64,000 bases of DNA from Chitinophaga sp. CF118 (lineage in GTDB: Bacteria > Bacteroidota > Bacteroidia > Chitinophagales > Chitinophagaceae): NCBI RefSeq assembly GCF_900112615.1, contig NZ_FOMK01000001.1, positions 992,001 through 1,056,000 on the forward strand. The letters run 5' to 3'. Every line of letters begins with the position of its first letter. Position 1 is the stretch's first letter. Made by a program: the position numbers and the translations under genes. The notes beneath the pieces are model-generated. The model had not been told where the DNA came from, searched no databases, and saw only the letters and a program-made list of their open reading frames with translations. Shown piece by piece: positions 46,484-55,997 of this stretch.

Positions 46484-48850
46484 ATGCTGCGCAATTACAT
46501 GAAAATCGCCTATCGGAATATTGTCCGTAATAAAACTTTTTCTGTTATCAACATCCTGGGCCTGGCGTTAGGTATTGCATCAAGTATACTGCTATTGTTA
46601 TGGGTGCAGGATGAATTGCACATGGGTAAACAGTATGCAAATATGGATCTGCTATTCCGGATCATGGAAAATGAAATTGCCGATGGGCGAGTTGTAACGG
46701 ACGAGGACACTCCTGGGGTATTGGCAGACGAGCTTAAAAGACAGTTCCCGGAAATCACTTACGCAGCTGGAATATCATCAAATGAAGATCACGTGTTGAG
46801 TGTTGGTGAAAAAATAACCCGGCAATCAGGATGTTTTGTCGGGGCCGACTGGTTTAAGATGTATAGTATTCCATTGTTGGCCGGTACAAGTGAATCCGCT
46901 CTGAATGAACCGAATAACATTGCAATTTCCCGCAAAATAGCAGAAGCATATTTCAAAGATCCCCATGTAGCATTGGGCAAAGTTATCCGATTTGATAACA
47001 ACACTGATTATAAGGTTATGGCCGTCTTTGAGAATCTACCGCATAGCTCAACCGATAAATATGATTTCCTACTGAATTGGGATGTGTATTTAAAAAAAGA
47101 GCCTTGGCTAAATGTCTGGGAAAACGGTGGGCCTGGTACCCGAATTCTACTTAAACCACAGGCAGATGCTGAAAAGGTCAATGCTAAACTGAAAACTTTT
47201 CTGAAAGGGCGTAATCAAGATATTAATTCTTCATTCAATATTGAGTTGTTTTTACAGCCAGAGACAGATTCTTATTTGTATTCTAACTTCAAAAACGGCC
47301 ACCGCGATGGAGGCCGTATTGAATACGTCCGGCTTTTCATTTTTGTGGCAGCTTTCATATTACTGATTGCTGGTATCAACTTCACGAATTTAGCTACCGC
47401 ACGGTCTATTAAGCGCGCAAAGGAGGTGGGTGTCAGGAAAGCAGTTGGAGCAGAACGGTTTTCACTTATCTGGCAATTCATGAATGAAGCTTTGCTGATG
47501 ACAATACTCGCTGCTGTATTGGCTATTTTAGGTGTGTGGTTAAGCATTCCATTTTTTAATCAGCTGACCGACAAACAATTATCTCTACCCACAAATGATC
47601 CTGGTTTTTGGGCTTTGCTTCTAGTAATAGTGATTGTAACAACTGCGTTGTCTGGAAGCTATCCGGCTTTATTTCTGTCTTCAATCAGGCCGGTGCGTGT
47701 GTTGAAGGGAACTTTAAAGATAGGTTCAGGAGTAACGTTATTTAGACGTGGTTTGGTTGTTTTCCAGTTTGTTTTGTCAGTTTTAATGATTGTCGGAACC
47801 GTCGTCGTTTATCAGCAATTGAAATATATTCAGAAAAAGAATCTGGGTTTCGACCGTCAGAATCTAATAGTCCTTCGTGGAGAAGGAGAGATCGCACAAA
47901 AATATCAGACATTTAAACAAGAGCTGCTGCAGCAGGGAATTCAGTCTGTCACACATATGCAAACAAGCCCGTTACGCAATGGTAATACAACGGATGGGGT
48001 GCAGTGGACAGGTAAAGATCCTGGCCTTGCTATTCAGTTTAATAATACTGCAGTGGGTTATGACTTCGTTAAAACGATGAAATTAGAACTTGTTCGTGGC
48101 CGGGATTTTTCACCGGCTTTTGGATCTGACTCTACGAACTATCTGATAAATGAATCTACCGCCAAACGACTTGGCTATGACGATCCAATTGGTCAACCAC
48201 TCACATTTGGAACACACCCCGGTATAATTGTAGGTGTACTCAAAGACTTTCATTTTAATTCATTGCATGTGCCGATCAGGCCTATTATTATTCGATTGGC
48301 TGAACACTGGGCATATGGAAATATCCTGATTAAGGCACAACCAGGTCAGGAGCAACAAACACTTTCCAGGATTAAGGCACTCTGGCAGAAAATGAACCCG
48401 ACATTTCCTTTTGCCTATTCATTTTTAGACGAAGATTTTCAGAATGTCTACAAAAGTGAGACAGTCGTAGGAAGGCTTATCGCTCTTTTTGCATGTCTTT
48501 CGATTTTTATTGCCTGTCTTGGTTTGTTTGGTTTAGCAGCCTTCACAGCAGAACAACGGACAAAGGAAATTGGTATCAGAAAGGTTCTGGGAGCTTCTGT
48601 GATGAGCATTATAACTTTATTATCCAGTGATTTTTTAAAGTTGGTATTGGTAGCTATTGCAATTGCTTTTCCACTGGCCTGGTATGCCATGAGCCAATGG
48701 TTGGAAACGTTTAATTATAAGATTTCACTATCATCAGGGGAATTTATTTTAACAGGCCTGATAGTTATATCTATTGCGGTATTAACAATCAGTTTCCAAA
48801 GTGTAAAGGCGGCATTAATTAACCCGGTTAATAACTTACGGGAAGATTAA
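46484..48850 (+). CDS. MacB/FtsX-type ABC transporter permease
   Basis: 788 residues, the full double-module form common in Bacteroidota: N-terminal helix with NYMKIAYRNIVRNKTFSVINILGLALG, periplasmic MacB-PCD domain (about 45-240), FtsX helices (about 285-400; RLFIFVAAFILLIAGINFTNLATARSI-like), a second linker helix (about 425-450), second periplasmic domain (about 455-660) and closing FtsX helices (about 665-788) with KEIGIRKVLGASVMSIITLL. These permeases export peptides, lipids or drugs by mechanotransmission with an ATPase of the MacB type. No ATPase gene is adjacent, so it must be shared from elsewhere. Monocistronic. Confidence 0.95.
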   Translation: MLRNYMKIAYRNIVRNKTFSVINILGLALGIASSILLLLWVQDELHMGKQYANMDLLFRIMENEIADGRVVTDEDTPGVLADELKRQFPEITYAAGISSNEDHVLSVGEKITRQSGCFVGADWFKMYSIPLLAGTSESALNEPNNIAISRKIAEAYFKDPHVALGKVIRFDNNTDYKVMAVFENLPHSSTDKYDFLLNWDVYLKKEPWLNVWENGGPGTRILLKPQADAEKVNAKLKTFLKGRNQDINSSFNIELFLQPETDSYLYSNFKNGHRDGGRIEYVRLFIFVAAFILLIAGINFTNLATARSIKRAKEVGVRKAVGAERFSLIWQFMNEALLMTILAAVLAILGVWLSIPFFNQLTDKQLSLPTNDPGFWALLLVIVIVTTALSGSYPALFLSSIRPVRVLKGTLKIGSGVTLFRRGLVVFQFVLSVLMIVGTVVVYQQLKYIQKKNLGFDRQNLIVLRGEGEIAQKYQTFKQELLQQGIQSVTHMQTSPLRNGNTTDGVQWTGKDPGLAIQFNNTAVGYDFVKTMKLELVRGRDFSPAFGSDSTNYLINESTAKRLGYDDPIGQPLTFGTHPGIIVGVLKDFHFNSLHVPIRPIIIRLAEHWAYGNILIKAQPGQEQQTLSRIKALWQKMNPTFPFAYSFLDEDFQNVYKSETVVGRLIALFACLSIFIACLGLFGLAAFTAEQRTKEIGIRKVLGASVMSIITLLSSDFLKLVLVAIAIAFPLAWYAMSQWLETFNYKISLSSGEFILTGLIVISIAVLTISFQSVKAALINPVNNLRED

Positions 48851-48869
48851 GAAAAGGATTACCACAGTA

Positions 48870-49646
48870 TTACTTTAAAAGTAGCGGTTTACGGTTATCC
48901 AGGAAAAAGTAAAGTCTCAGGTTTTCGCTCGCATCCGGCCCAAGCCATATATAATTCTGCTCATTGTATTTCTGGGTTGCAGCTTCATCTAACATGAAGC
49001 TATCTTTGTCAATCATATGTATAGAAAACGGATCATAAGTAGCAATATATCCTGGGCCCAGACTATCTATGCTACTGTTTTCTTCGGATTGGGGTTCGGT
49101 TTCACGTCCCAATAGCTCTAATTTACCATCATGGTTCAGATCTCCCAGTTTCATGGGAGTTTGGAATGCATCTTTAAAAATCATTTTAAAGTGTGCGCCT
49201 TTACCATAAATGACGTTAAAATCACTCCTTCCGGCTCCATAGACATATCCAAATAACAAAATTACAAACTGGTCAATATCTTTGTAAGCGAAAACATGCG
49301 TGGATTGTACTGCATTTTTATTTTCTTTAAGAAAGCTGTTATCCACCGAATCCCACACACTTTTTGATTCGAATGATTGTCTGTCAGCTCCCATCAATGC
49401 AATCTCTATCTTCTGAAAAATACCGGGATCACCATATTCAGGAGGAGTAGATAAAGTAATGGTATCAATCTTACCATCATTATTCAGGTCTGTGGTTATT
49501 ACCTCTGAAAAATCCTTGGCATATGGTACAACTACAGCAGTATCTTTTGCAACATAAATACTATCAGTGGACGGAACCGTTTGTTTCACTACCTGCCGGC
49601 ATCCACAGATGATAATCAGGGATAAGAAGATATAATACAGTTTCAT
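48870..49646 (-). CDS. Hypothetical lipoprotein with calcium-loop-like repeats
   Basis: 258 residues; lipobox LIIICGC gives the lipid anchor. Two segments, TDLNNDGKIDTITL and GDLNHDGKLELLG, have the DxNxDGxxD pattern of VCBS/EF-hand-like calcium loops in FG-GAP-type folds. Otherwise beta-rich. Probably on the outer membrane, either face. A -7 box TATATTTG lies at 49664-49671 on the minus strand. It is downstream of the lanthipeptide precursor on the same strand but separated by a strong hairpin. Function unknown. Confidence 0.72.
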   Translation of the reverse strand: MKLYYIFLSLIIICGCRQVVKQTVPSTDSIYVAKDTAVVVPYAKDFSEVITTDLNNDGKIDTITLSTPPEYGDPGIFQKIEIALMGADRQSFESKSVWDSVDNSFLKENKNAVQSTHVFAYKDIDQFVILLFGYVYGAGRSDFNVIYGKGAHFKMIFKDAFQTPMKLGDLNHDGKLELLGRETEPQSEENSSIDSLGPGYIATYDPFSIHMIDKDSFMLDEAATQKYNEQNYIWLGPDASENLRLYFFLDNRKPLLLK

Positions 49647-49752
49647 AGGGAAAATATGTTACGCAAATATAATCTTACTGCCAGACTTAATTTATACACT
49701 ACTCTTCCTTACTCGAAGATCTTTGCATCTTTTGGTTTGAAAAGCTGTTCAA

Positions 49753-49800
49753 TGTGATAAACAATGTCAAAGGTTATAACCTTTGACATTGTTTATCACA
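49753..49800 (-). terminator. 48-base perfect palindrome directly after a lanthipeptide precursor gene
   Basis: The whole segment is self-complementary (22-bp stem with a TATA loop), beginning 4 bases past the stop of the minus-strand precursor gene. No long T run follows, so it may stabilise the mRNA end or limit read-through into the lipoprotein gene. Confidence 0.65.
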
Positions 49801-49804
49801 TACC

Positions 49805-49954
49805 TCAAACGCAATCAGTCGTTAGCCGACAACCAGGACAGGTGGTTTGATCCAGGGATGTCAAACAAATAGCTTTTTTCTGGTTTGATTGACTGAGATT
49901 GGCAATTTTGATCTTCCCTAGCTGGAGTTTTTTGGGAATTGTGCTCTTTTTCAT
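49805..49954 (-). CDS. Class I lanthipeptide-type precursor peptide
   Basis: 49 codons from the ATG at 49954. The leader has the Bacteroidota class I lanthipeptide pattern KLxLxKxxIAxL: PKKLQLGKIKIANLSQ at residues 7-22. The rest (23-49) is a core rich in Thr/Ser and Cys: Cys30, Cys39, Cys42 and Cys48, with Thr32, Ser33, Thr37, Thr38, Thr45 and Thr46 that could be dehydrated and bridged. The leader is nearly identical to that of the second precursor at 58939, while the cores differ. No LanB, LanC or exporter gene lies nearby, so enzymes must act in trans. Too short for common gene callers. Confidence 0.78.
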   Translation of the reverse strand: MKKSTIPKKLQLGKIKIANLSQSNQKKAICLTSLDQTTCPGCRLTTDCV

Positions 49955-50345
49955 GATGGATAACGTTTAATGAATAGTCCTCTCCTGTCTTTAGCTTGGG
50001 GCAATGCCATGGAGTGGTTGTTCAGCATATAATCAAAGTGCTAATAATACTTCAGTTTGTTTATTACAGGTGATGTATAAGGTGAAAAGGTTAATATAAA
50101 GGTCACCAGCAAATTGGCTTTAGCCTTCATAGGGTTAAGCATTTTGGGGGGTTAAGAAGAAATTAGTAGTCATTACTAATTTAGTGTTTTTTTTTCAATG
50201 TTGAAAGTTTTATTGCCAATAGCCATCGCCAGATAAATGAGGACAAAAAAGTGAGCCATCCAGACAAGTAAATTGAGCCGTAAGAGAAATCAGCCATTGG
50301 TTATAAATAACAATCTTTGCATTGTTAATTCATAACATAACAGCA
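49955..50345. other. Intergenic region between divergent precursor and aldo/keto reductase genes
   Basis: 391 bases. On the minus strand an ATGGCAT box (50004-50010) lies 50 bases before the precursor start, but no proper -12 GC follows at the right spacing. A G7 run at 50146-50151 and an A/T-rich right part; no further gene seen. Confidence 0.45.
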
Positions 50346-51317
50346 ATGACAACAATAACAAAAATAGCCCTCGGCAAAAATGGTCCGCTTGTATCTAAAC
50401 TTGGATTGGGCTGCATGCGCATGTCATCAGTTTGGGGACGCCCGGGAAATGACGAAAGTGAAAGTATCGCTACCATTCAGATGGCATTGGACAGTGGCAT
50501 CAATTTTTTGAATACAGGAGACTTTTACGGCAGTGGTCACAATGAACTGCTTGTAGGCAAAGCTATCAAAGGCAGACGGGACGATGCGTTTGTGAGTGTC
50601 AAGTTTGGCGGGATCGTCTATGGCGGTCAATGGATCGGGTTGGACCTGCGTCCAATAGCCATTAAGAACTTCATCAACTATTCTTTAGTGCGTTTGGGTA
50701 TAGATACCATTGATCTTTATCAGCCGTGCAGAATTGATAACAGTGTTCCTCTGGAAGATGTAATCGGAACTGTCGCCGACCTGATCAAAGAAGGAAAGGT
50801 GCGTTACCTCGGCGTTTCTGAAATCACCACAGAACAACTTCGCAAAGCCCATAGCGTACACCCTGTAACAGCATTAGAAATAGGCTATTCACTAGCGGAC
50901 CGGCAGATAGAAAGCGACTTACTTCCTGCGGCCAAAGAACTGGGTATAGGGGTTGTGGCCTTTGCCAATACAGCCGAAGGGTTACTTACAGGTGAGATGA
51001 AAGCACCCCTTGCGGCGGGTGATTATCACAATCACTTCTCACGTTTTCAGGGAGATAATCTGTTAAAGAATCTGGAGAAAGTTGAAGTATTAAAGACAAT
51101 GGCAAAGGAAAAAGGATTCTCTCCTACACAATTGGCGATTGCCTGGGTGAATGCACAGGGTGATGATATCATGCCATTGGTAAGTATGAGCCGGAGATCA
51201 AGGCTGCCGGAAAATATTCAGGCCATGGGAATCGTCTTTACTCCTGAAGAGATGAATATCCTGAACACGCATTTTTCGCCAGGTGCGATCGTTGGCGGTA
51301 CGTACCTGCAGCGGTAG
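50346..51317 (+). CDS. Aldo/keto reductase family protein
   Basis: 323 residues from the ATG at 50346 (a TTG at 50322 is possible). TIM-barrel oxidoreductase using NADPH: start [14 protein letters not shown], catalytic Asp59 and Tyr61 in FLNTGDFYG, Lys86 in FVSVKFGG, and the C-terminal cofactor part [28 protein letters not shown]. The fourth catalytic residue, usually His in DLYxLH, is replaced: the strand reads DLYQPCRID. This variant is known in a subset of the family, but would alter catalysis. Cytoplasmic. An AraC regulator follows on the same strand 45 bases later. Confidence 0.92.
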   Translation: MTTITKIALGKNGPLVSKLGLGCMRMSSVWGRPGNDESESIATIQMALDSGINFLNTGDFYGSGHNELLVGKAIKGRRDDAFVSVKFGGIVYGGQWIGLDLRPIAIKNFINYSLVRLGIDTIDLYQPCRIDNSVPLEDVIGTVADLIKEGKVRYLGVSEITTEQLRKAHSVHPVTALEIGYSLADRQIESDLLPAAKELGIGVVAFANTAEGLLTGEMKAPLAAGDYHNHFSRFQGDNLLKNLEKVEVLKTMAKEKGFSPTQLAIAWVNAQGDDIMPLVSMSRRSRLPENIQAMGIVFTPEEMNILNTHFSPGAIVGGTYLQR

Positions 51318-51362
51318 CATGACTTCGAGCATAAATCCCACCTTTTTATATACTTTTAGGTA

Positions 51363-52172
51363 GTGAGAAATCCAACCGAAATAATCCCGGGTGTCATCTT
51401 TTACTCTTATCTCGCTACCATGCGAAAAGAGAAAGTGGTCTTTATGGGGCACAATACCCTGGTATTACAGGTTTCGGGGCTGTTTACTTTAGAAACAGCC
51501 AGCCAGAAAATTTCGATGAGGAGAGGTGAGATGTTGCTAATCGGCAAAAATCAACTGGGGCAGATAACCAAAACTCCTCTACCTGATGAAGATTATGAAA
51601 CGATTGTCATTTCCCTGCAGGAAGACCTGCTCAGGAAGATTGCGCTGGAGGAACAAATAGAGATACAGCAGAAATACGCTGGTCCGCCTAACATTCTTAT
51701 TCCCACAAACGATTTTCTGCGGGGCTTTTTTCAATCTGTAATACCCTATGTCCGCAATCCGGAAGAGAAGATACCGGCTGCCATGGGCATTCTGAAAGTG
51801 AAGGAAGGCGTGAAGTTACTGCTGCATGCTATGCCCGGGCTCAGCAGTTTTTTGTTCGATTTTTCGGAACCCTATAAGATTGACCTGGAAAAATTTATGC
51901 TGCGCAATTTTCATTTCAACGTCCCGGTTGAAAAATTTGCGCAGCTCACTGGAAGAAGCCTTGCAGGGTTTAAGCGCGACTTCAAAAAAACGTTTGGTAC
52001 TCCACCCAGGCAGTGGCTAAAGGAAAGACGGCTGGTGGAGGCACGCCACCTTATAGAAAAAAAGAACAGGAAAGCCTCTGCCATCTATCTGGATCTTGGG
52101 TTTGAAAGCCTATCTCATTTCTCGCACTCTTTTAAAAAAAGGTTTGGCAAGGCTCCTTCTGAGTGGTTATAG
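51363..52172 (+). CDS. AraC family transcriptional regulator (ExsA-like N-terminal domain)
   Basis: 269 residues from a GTG at 51363; no ATG gives the full domain. The N-terminal domain (about 15-125; NTLVLQVSGLFTLETA, MRRGEMLLIGKNQLGQI) is of the AraC_N type seen in Bacteroidota next to short-chain or aldo/keto reductases. The C-terminal HTH pair (about 165-269) reads FAQLTGRSLAGFKRDFKKTFG and AIYLDLGFESLSHFSHSFKKRFG. Likely controls the aldo/keto reductase upstream of it or the divergent partners; ligand unknown. Confidence 0.92.
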   Translation: MRNPTEIIPGVIFYSYLATMRKEKVVFMGHNTLVLQVSGLFTLETASQKISMRRGEMLLIGKNQLGQITKTPLPDEDYETIVISLQEDLLRKIALEEQIEIQQKYAGPPNILIPTNDFLRGFFQSVIPYVRNPEEKIPAAMGILKVKEGVKLLLHAMPGLSSFLFDFSEPYKIDLEKFMLRNFHFNVPVEKFAQLTGRSLAGFKRDFKKTFGTPPRQWLKERRLVEARHLIEKKNRKASAIYLDLGFESLSHFSHSFKKRFGKAPSEWL

Positions 52173-52185
52173 TTAGTTCCATATT

Positions 52186-52761
52186 TCATTTCATCTTACT
52201 GCGAATCTTGTCCTGCGTGGAAATAAGGAAGTTGATAGATTGCTGCAGGCGGTCATACGTCATGCCGTTATCAAGAGCCATCTCCTTCTTAGTCACTGTC
52301 AAACCGTTTAGGAAAGCCTCAAGGTATGACAGGTACTGGTTTCCCTCCCCGTTCAGCACGTTATAAATCTGATCGTTCAGGTGATCTCCTTCCGCCCGTA
52401 ACTCATTATTCGTAAGGTCCGTAACATTGCGCATCTGCCGTACAACTTCTCCCATCCGGGTCTTCAGCAACTCCAGGTTTTTCGGGTCTTTATTCCCGGG
52501 AGCGATGTTTTTGCGGAAGATACTATCGGAGAGGTTTTTCCTTGTCCTTGCGTAAAGGGTTAGTTCCCCTTTAAAAGCATCCAGATTGCGGATAAGTTCG
52601 TCTCCTTTTTCGTGGGTGAAATATTTATCTACGTCTGCATTGAGGTGCTGGGTCCAGCTGAGCAGGCTTTTAGAAACGTCTTCTACGGGCACGGATTGTG
52701 CGGTAGCGCAAGTAGCGCATAGCAGGATAATAATCAGGGGCAGGAGGCGACGGAACATCAT
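52186..52761 (-). CDS. Hypothetical secreted helical protein
   Basis: 191 residues with signal peptide (about 1-21, cut after ATAQ). The mature part is almost all alpha-helical with polar heptads (DELIRNLDAFKGELTLYART; LKTRMGEVVRQMRNV), suggesting a small coiled bundle in the periplasm. No family recognised. Convergent with the AraC gene, 13 bases apart. Confidence 0.7.
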   Translation of the reverse strand: MMFRRLLPLIIILLCATCATAQSVPVEDVSKSLLSWTQHLNADVDKYFTHEKGDELIRNLDAFKGELTLYARTRKNLSDSIFRKNIAPGNKDPKNLELLKTRMGEVVRQMRNVTDLTNNELRAEGDHLNDQIYNVLNGEGNQYLSYLEAFLNGLTVTKKEMALDNGMTYDRLQQSINFLISTQDKIRSKMK

Positions 52762-53124
52762 TTGAATCTAATGCTACAAAACTTGAACCAATTGTTGATA
52801 ATCTCATGCATTTATCTCGCACATCTTACTAATGAAATAAAGCGATATGCCGGGATTAATTCATCTTCAAAGAAAGGTTTCTGACCGGCTTGTCCGATTG
52901 CACGTCCCAGCGTTGAGCACGATTCTGAGGTGGCATTTCTCACAGATGAATACCATTCTGGTTGAAACTTATTGAAAAGGGGTTTAATAAGAAAATTTTA
53001 TATCTCCATATCAAAACGTGAGACAGTGTCTCACAAATTGATATGGACTCACTATCTAAATTTTCCTTAACTTAATAGAACACGTGCAAATCAAAATTAT
53101 TGTTTACCAAGCAATACTCATCAA
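52762..53124. other. Promoter region of the amylase gene
   Basis: 363 bases between divergent genes; holds the large palindrome at 53005-53047. No gene seen. Confidence 0.5.
53005..53047. promoter_or_regulatory. Nested palindromic operator upstream of the amylase gene
   Basis: Core GTGAGACA-G-TGTCTCAC (53018-53034) is a perfect palindrome of the TetR operator style; it is flanked by a second inverted repeat TCCATATCA / TGATATGGA (53005-53013 and 53039-53047). It lies 78 bases upstream of the amylase ATG. Could also form an RNA hairpin in the leader if transcription starts upstream. Confidence 0.6.
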
Positions 53125-54888
53125 ATGCCCCGCTCACTAAAAGACCCCATTATACAGGATGTGTTTAATGCACAGCCAACCATCACACAAACCACATCGG
53201 GAACCAAAATTCCTTATCCATTTCCCTCGCCTGCAGACTGGCGCGATCACTGGATTTATTTTTTATTGGTAGACCGGTTCAACAACCCTCACCATCCGCC
53301 AACGCCGAACGAATATCCATGCGCCGTATATCAGGGCGGTAGTTTTTCCGGTATCAAACAACAGTTACCCTACCTTAAAAAGCTGGGTGTTGGCGCCCTT
53401 TGGCTTTCACCGGTGCTGATGAATCCGCAATGGTTCAAAAATTACTGGGGTGGCTATGGCACTCTTGACTTCCTGCGCATCGAGCCCCGGTTTTGTGACG
53501 ATCCTGTTTCAGCATTACAGGACCCTACGGTGGGCGACGCTGAATTTCGGAGTTTGGTAGATGAGGTGCATGCCCATGGCATGTATGTGATTCTTGATAT
53601 TGTGCTTAACCATACAGGCGATGTATTTAATTATGAAGGCATGCGCGATGAGGCGCCATGGAATGATACAGGAGAATATACTATCTATTGGCGAGACGGC
53701 CAGGGACAGGCAAAGGGTGAGTGGACGGATACCAGTAATATTCCGAATCGGCCTGGCGATGGTGTTATCTGGCCCGAACAATTACAGCAGAACGACTTCT
53801 TTCGGCGGCGTGGTGATGGCGGTTTACGCGGTGATTTCTCCCGCATGAAAGAACTGGTTACTGAATATCTTATTCCGGATACAACGATCTACCCAGTCCG
53901 CAATCATCTGATTAAGGCCTATCAATACCTTATGGCAAAGTTTGATCTTGATGGCTATCGTATCGATACGTTGCAATATGTAGAAGCTGATTTTGCCCGC
54001 GTATTTGGCAATACCATGCGCGAGTACGCGCTATCGATCGGCAAAAAGAATTTCTTCACCTTCGGCGAAGTGTGGCAGGATAATGACGAAGCACGGATTG
54101 CCGAATTCATTGGCCGCAATACCGAAAAAGATGAGGAATTCATTGGTGTGGATGCAGCCATCGATTTTCCGATGCGCAAACGCCTGGTTGATATCTGCAA
54201 AGGCATTGCACCTCCCAAGGACCTTGCTGATCACTTTGATTACCGGCTCAAAATCCTTCGACAAATTGTGAGCTCGCACGGTGATGCCAGCAAGCATTAT
54301 GTAACCTTTCTCGATAACCATGACCTGGACAGCCGCTTTCACAATAAACAGTTTCCTGAGCTGACAAAACTCGCCCTTACCTGTCTTTTGTGCATGCAGG
54401 GCATTCCCTGCATTTACTATGGCACTGAGCAAGGGCTCGATGGCGCGGGCAATATGCGGGAATACGCCAGAGAGGCCTTGTGGGGACTGCCGGATGCTTT
54501 TAATGAGCAGGAAGACTTGTATCAGTTCATCGGCGAATTGAGCAAATTACGTGCTGCAGTGCCGGCACTCCGTTATGGCCGACAGTATTTCCGTCCCTGT
54601 AGCGGCGATGGTGTCAATTTTGGACATTCACCGTATAAAGGCGGTGTTATTGCTTTTTCCCGCGTACTGAACGACAAAGAAGTGTTGATCCTGGCGAATA
54701 CCAATACAGAAAGAAATGTAGTGGTGGATGTTGTGGTGGATAAGAATCTCCATTCCGAAGGAAGTGAATGGGAAGTCCTTTTTCCTCTGGCAAAGCAGGG
54801 AACGTTTCATACGCGCAGCAGGTCGCAGGGTGTTTTCAGAACGATACAGGTAGAATTATCACCGTCTGATTTTTTAATTCTTGGCTAA
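53125..54888 (+). CDS. GH13 alpha-amylase-family enzyme
   Basis: 587 residues without signal peptide, so probably cytoplasmic. The four GH13 regions are clear: region I DIVLNH, region II DGYRIDTLQY (nucleophile Asp281), region III FTFGEVW (acid/base Glu315) and region IV FLDNHD (Asp400). The N-terminal part has the WRDHWIYFLLVDRFNNP opening; the C-terminal beta domain runs about 490-587. Acts on alpha-1,4-glucans or malto-oligosaccharides; subfamily not assigned (trehalose/sucrose-type activity cannot be ruled out). Alone on its strand, behind a strong palindromic operator, so likely inducible. Confidence 0.93.
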   Translation: MPRSLKDPIIQDVFNAQPTITQTTSGTKIPYPFPSPADWRDHWIYFLLVDRFNNPHHPPTPNEYPCAVYQGGSFSGIKQQLPYLKKLGVGALWLSPVLMNPQWFKNYWGGYGTLDFLRIEPRFCDDPVSALQDPTVGDAEFRSLVDEVHAHGMYVILDIVLNHTGDVFNYEGMRDEAPWNDTGEYTIYWRDGQGQAKGEWTDTSNIPNRPGDGVIWPEQLQQNDFFRRRGDGGLRGDFSRMKELVTEYLIPDTTIYPVRNHLIKAYQYLMAKFDLDGYRIDTLQYVEADFARVFGNTMREYALSIGKKNFFTFGEVWQDNDEARIAEFIGRNTEKDEEFIGVDAAIDFPMRKRLVDICKGIAPPKDLADHFDYRLKILRQIVSSHGDASKHYVTFLDNHDLDSRFHNKQFPELTKLALTCLLCMQGIPCIYYGTEQGLDGAGNMREYAREALWGLPDAFNEQEDLYQFIGELSKLRAAVPALRYGRQYFRPCSGDGVNFGHSPYKGGVIAFSRVLNDKEVLILANTNTERNVVVDVVVDKNLHSEGSEWEVLFPLAKQGTFHTRSRSQGVFRTIQVELSPSDFLILG

Positions 54889-55019
54889 TTTTTTTTCCTG
54901 AGATTATGGGCGTCACACCAGAAGAATGGATCGCCATCGAACAAATGCAGAAGGCCCGCTAACATCAGCGCATCTTTATAAGTGTAATCAGGAGAAAGAG
55001 AGGTGTAAGAAATATTCAA

Positions 55020-55060
55020 AAATACAGGCAAGACAGTCACTACAAATATCTGTCTTGCCC
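55020..55060 (-). terminator. Terminator of the cupin gene
   Basis: 10-bp stem (55027-55036 with 55050-55059); on the minus strand followed by TGTATTTTTG. Lies between the converging amylase and cupin genes. Confidence 0.75.
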
Positions 55061-55068
55061 GTAAGATT

Positions 55069-55500
55069 TTAGTTTTTAGCCTGTTCCGGAATGAGAACAG
55101 GGCTTCCTGCAGACCCTACGAAGAAAACCACCAATTTAGCTTCCTTGGTATTGCTCAGATTCCTGGTCTGATTGTGAAGTCCGCCTGGTTCTTCCCAGAA
55201 AACTTCTCCTTCTTTGTAGACATGTTTCACTCCTTCAAATGTAGACTCTATTGAGCCTTCCAGTACATATCCAATAGTTGCCATCGGATGTCTGTGTGCA
55301 TGAGATACTTCACCTGGAGCAAATCTCACCAGTACTACTTTGGCTTCTTCTTTCCTGAGGCTGGCTGGGAGCTGTTTTGTGAAGAGGAGTTTAGGTGGAT
55401 AAACTGTTACTTCCTTATCAGCGTGATCCTGATGTTGAGCTTTTGTACTGAATACGAATACAGTGAGTAACACTGTAAGACTGAAAACAAACTTTTTCAT
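55069..55500 (-). CDS. Secreted single-domain cupin protein
   Basis: 143 residues, signal peptide 1-21 (cut after TKAQ). One cupin barrel (about 45-130): VRFAPGEVSHAHRHPMATIGYVLEGSIE holds the histidine metal ligands of motif 1, and VFWEEPGGLHNQTRNLSN motif 2. Metal-binding periplasmic protein; reaction unknown. Monocistronic. Confidence 0.88.
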   Translation of the reverse strand: MKKFVFSLTVLLTVFVFSTKAQHQDHADKEVTVYPPKLLFTKQLPASLRKEEAKVVLVRFAPGEVSHAHRHPMATIGYVLEGSIESTFEGVKHVYKEGEVFWEEPGGLHNQTRNLSNTKEAKLVVFFVGSAGSPVLIPEQAKN

Positions 55501-55997
55501 AATAATGAGTTTAATAAATTACAGCCTCTTAAAGGCCTAATATGTACCTGGCCAGGATACAAGGTTTGGATCAAAATAAGTGCCTGAGCAAAAAGAATCG
55601 CTGTGAGTTCATGGTTGGGTAGTAGGTTATTTCCCTTCAAAATAGCTACAGTAAGCTGTTTTGAAGAAGTTAAGATGGAGTTGTTTTATTCTATAAAGAA
55701 TCTATTACTCAATCTAATGCACAGGAATCCGTCACTGTATATCGTAAAATCGCGAGCTTTTCACTGATATTCGCGAAGCAAGTTGCGCTTTCTTTTAAAA
55801 GGGACTGACTCCATGTATACAGTTTAATGATTACTGTTATGACGCCGTGATCGAAAAGGTTATTCCCATAAAAAGCGCACCTCAATATTCATTCAGGGTT
55901 AAAATCCTGCTTATACCTGTCAATATACAAGTAAATTTATCCGGTGCTTTTTTGTCACTTCACCCCTGAAATATTCCCTCAATTTAAAATCGCAATT
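55501..55997. other. Intergenic region between divergent cupin and protease genes
   Basis: 497 bases; no gene. A TCGCGA inverted pair (55750-55780 area) is the only structure noticed; meaning unclear. Confidence 0.4.

Noticed and set aside
50004..50010. ATGGCAT box before the minus-strand lanthipeptide gene as a sigma-54 promoter
   Set aside because: The GC pair that follows is eleven, not ten, bases from GG and the -12 sequence is CAAGC, so it does not meet the strict spacing.
54906..54962. 18-codon frame (MGVTPEEWIAIEQMQKAR) after the amylase gene
   Set aside because: Too short to judge; no leader, no conserved feature. Might be the end of a lost gene.
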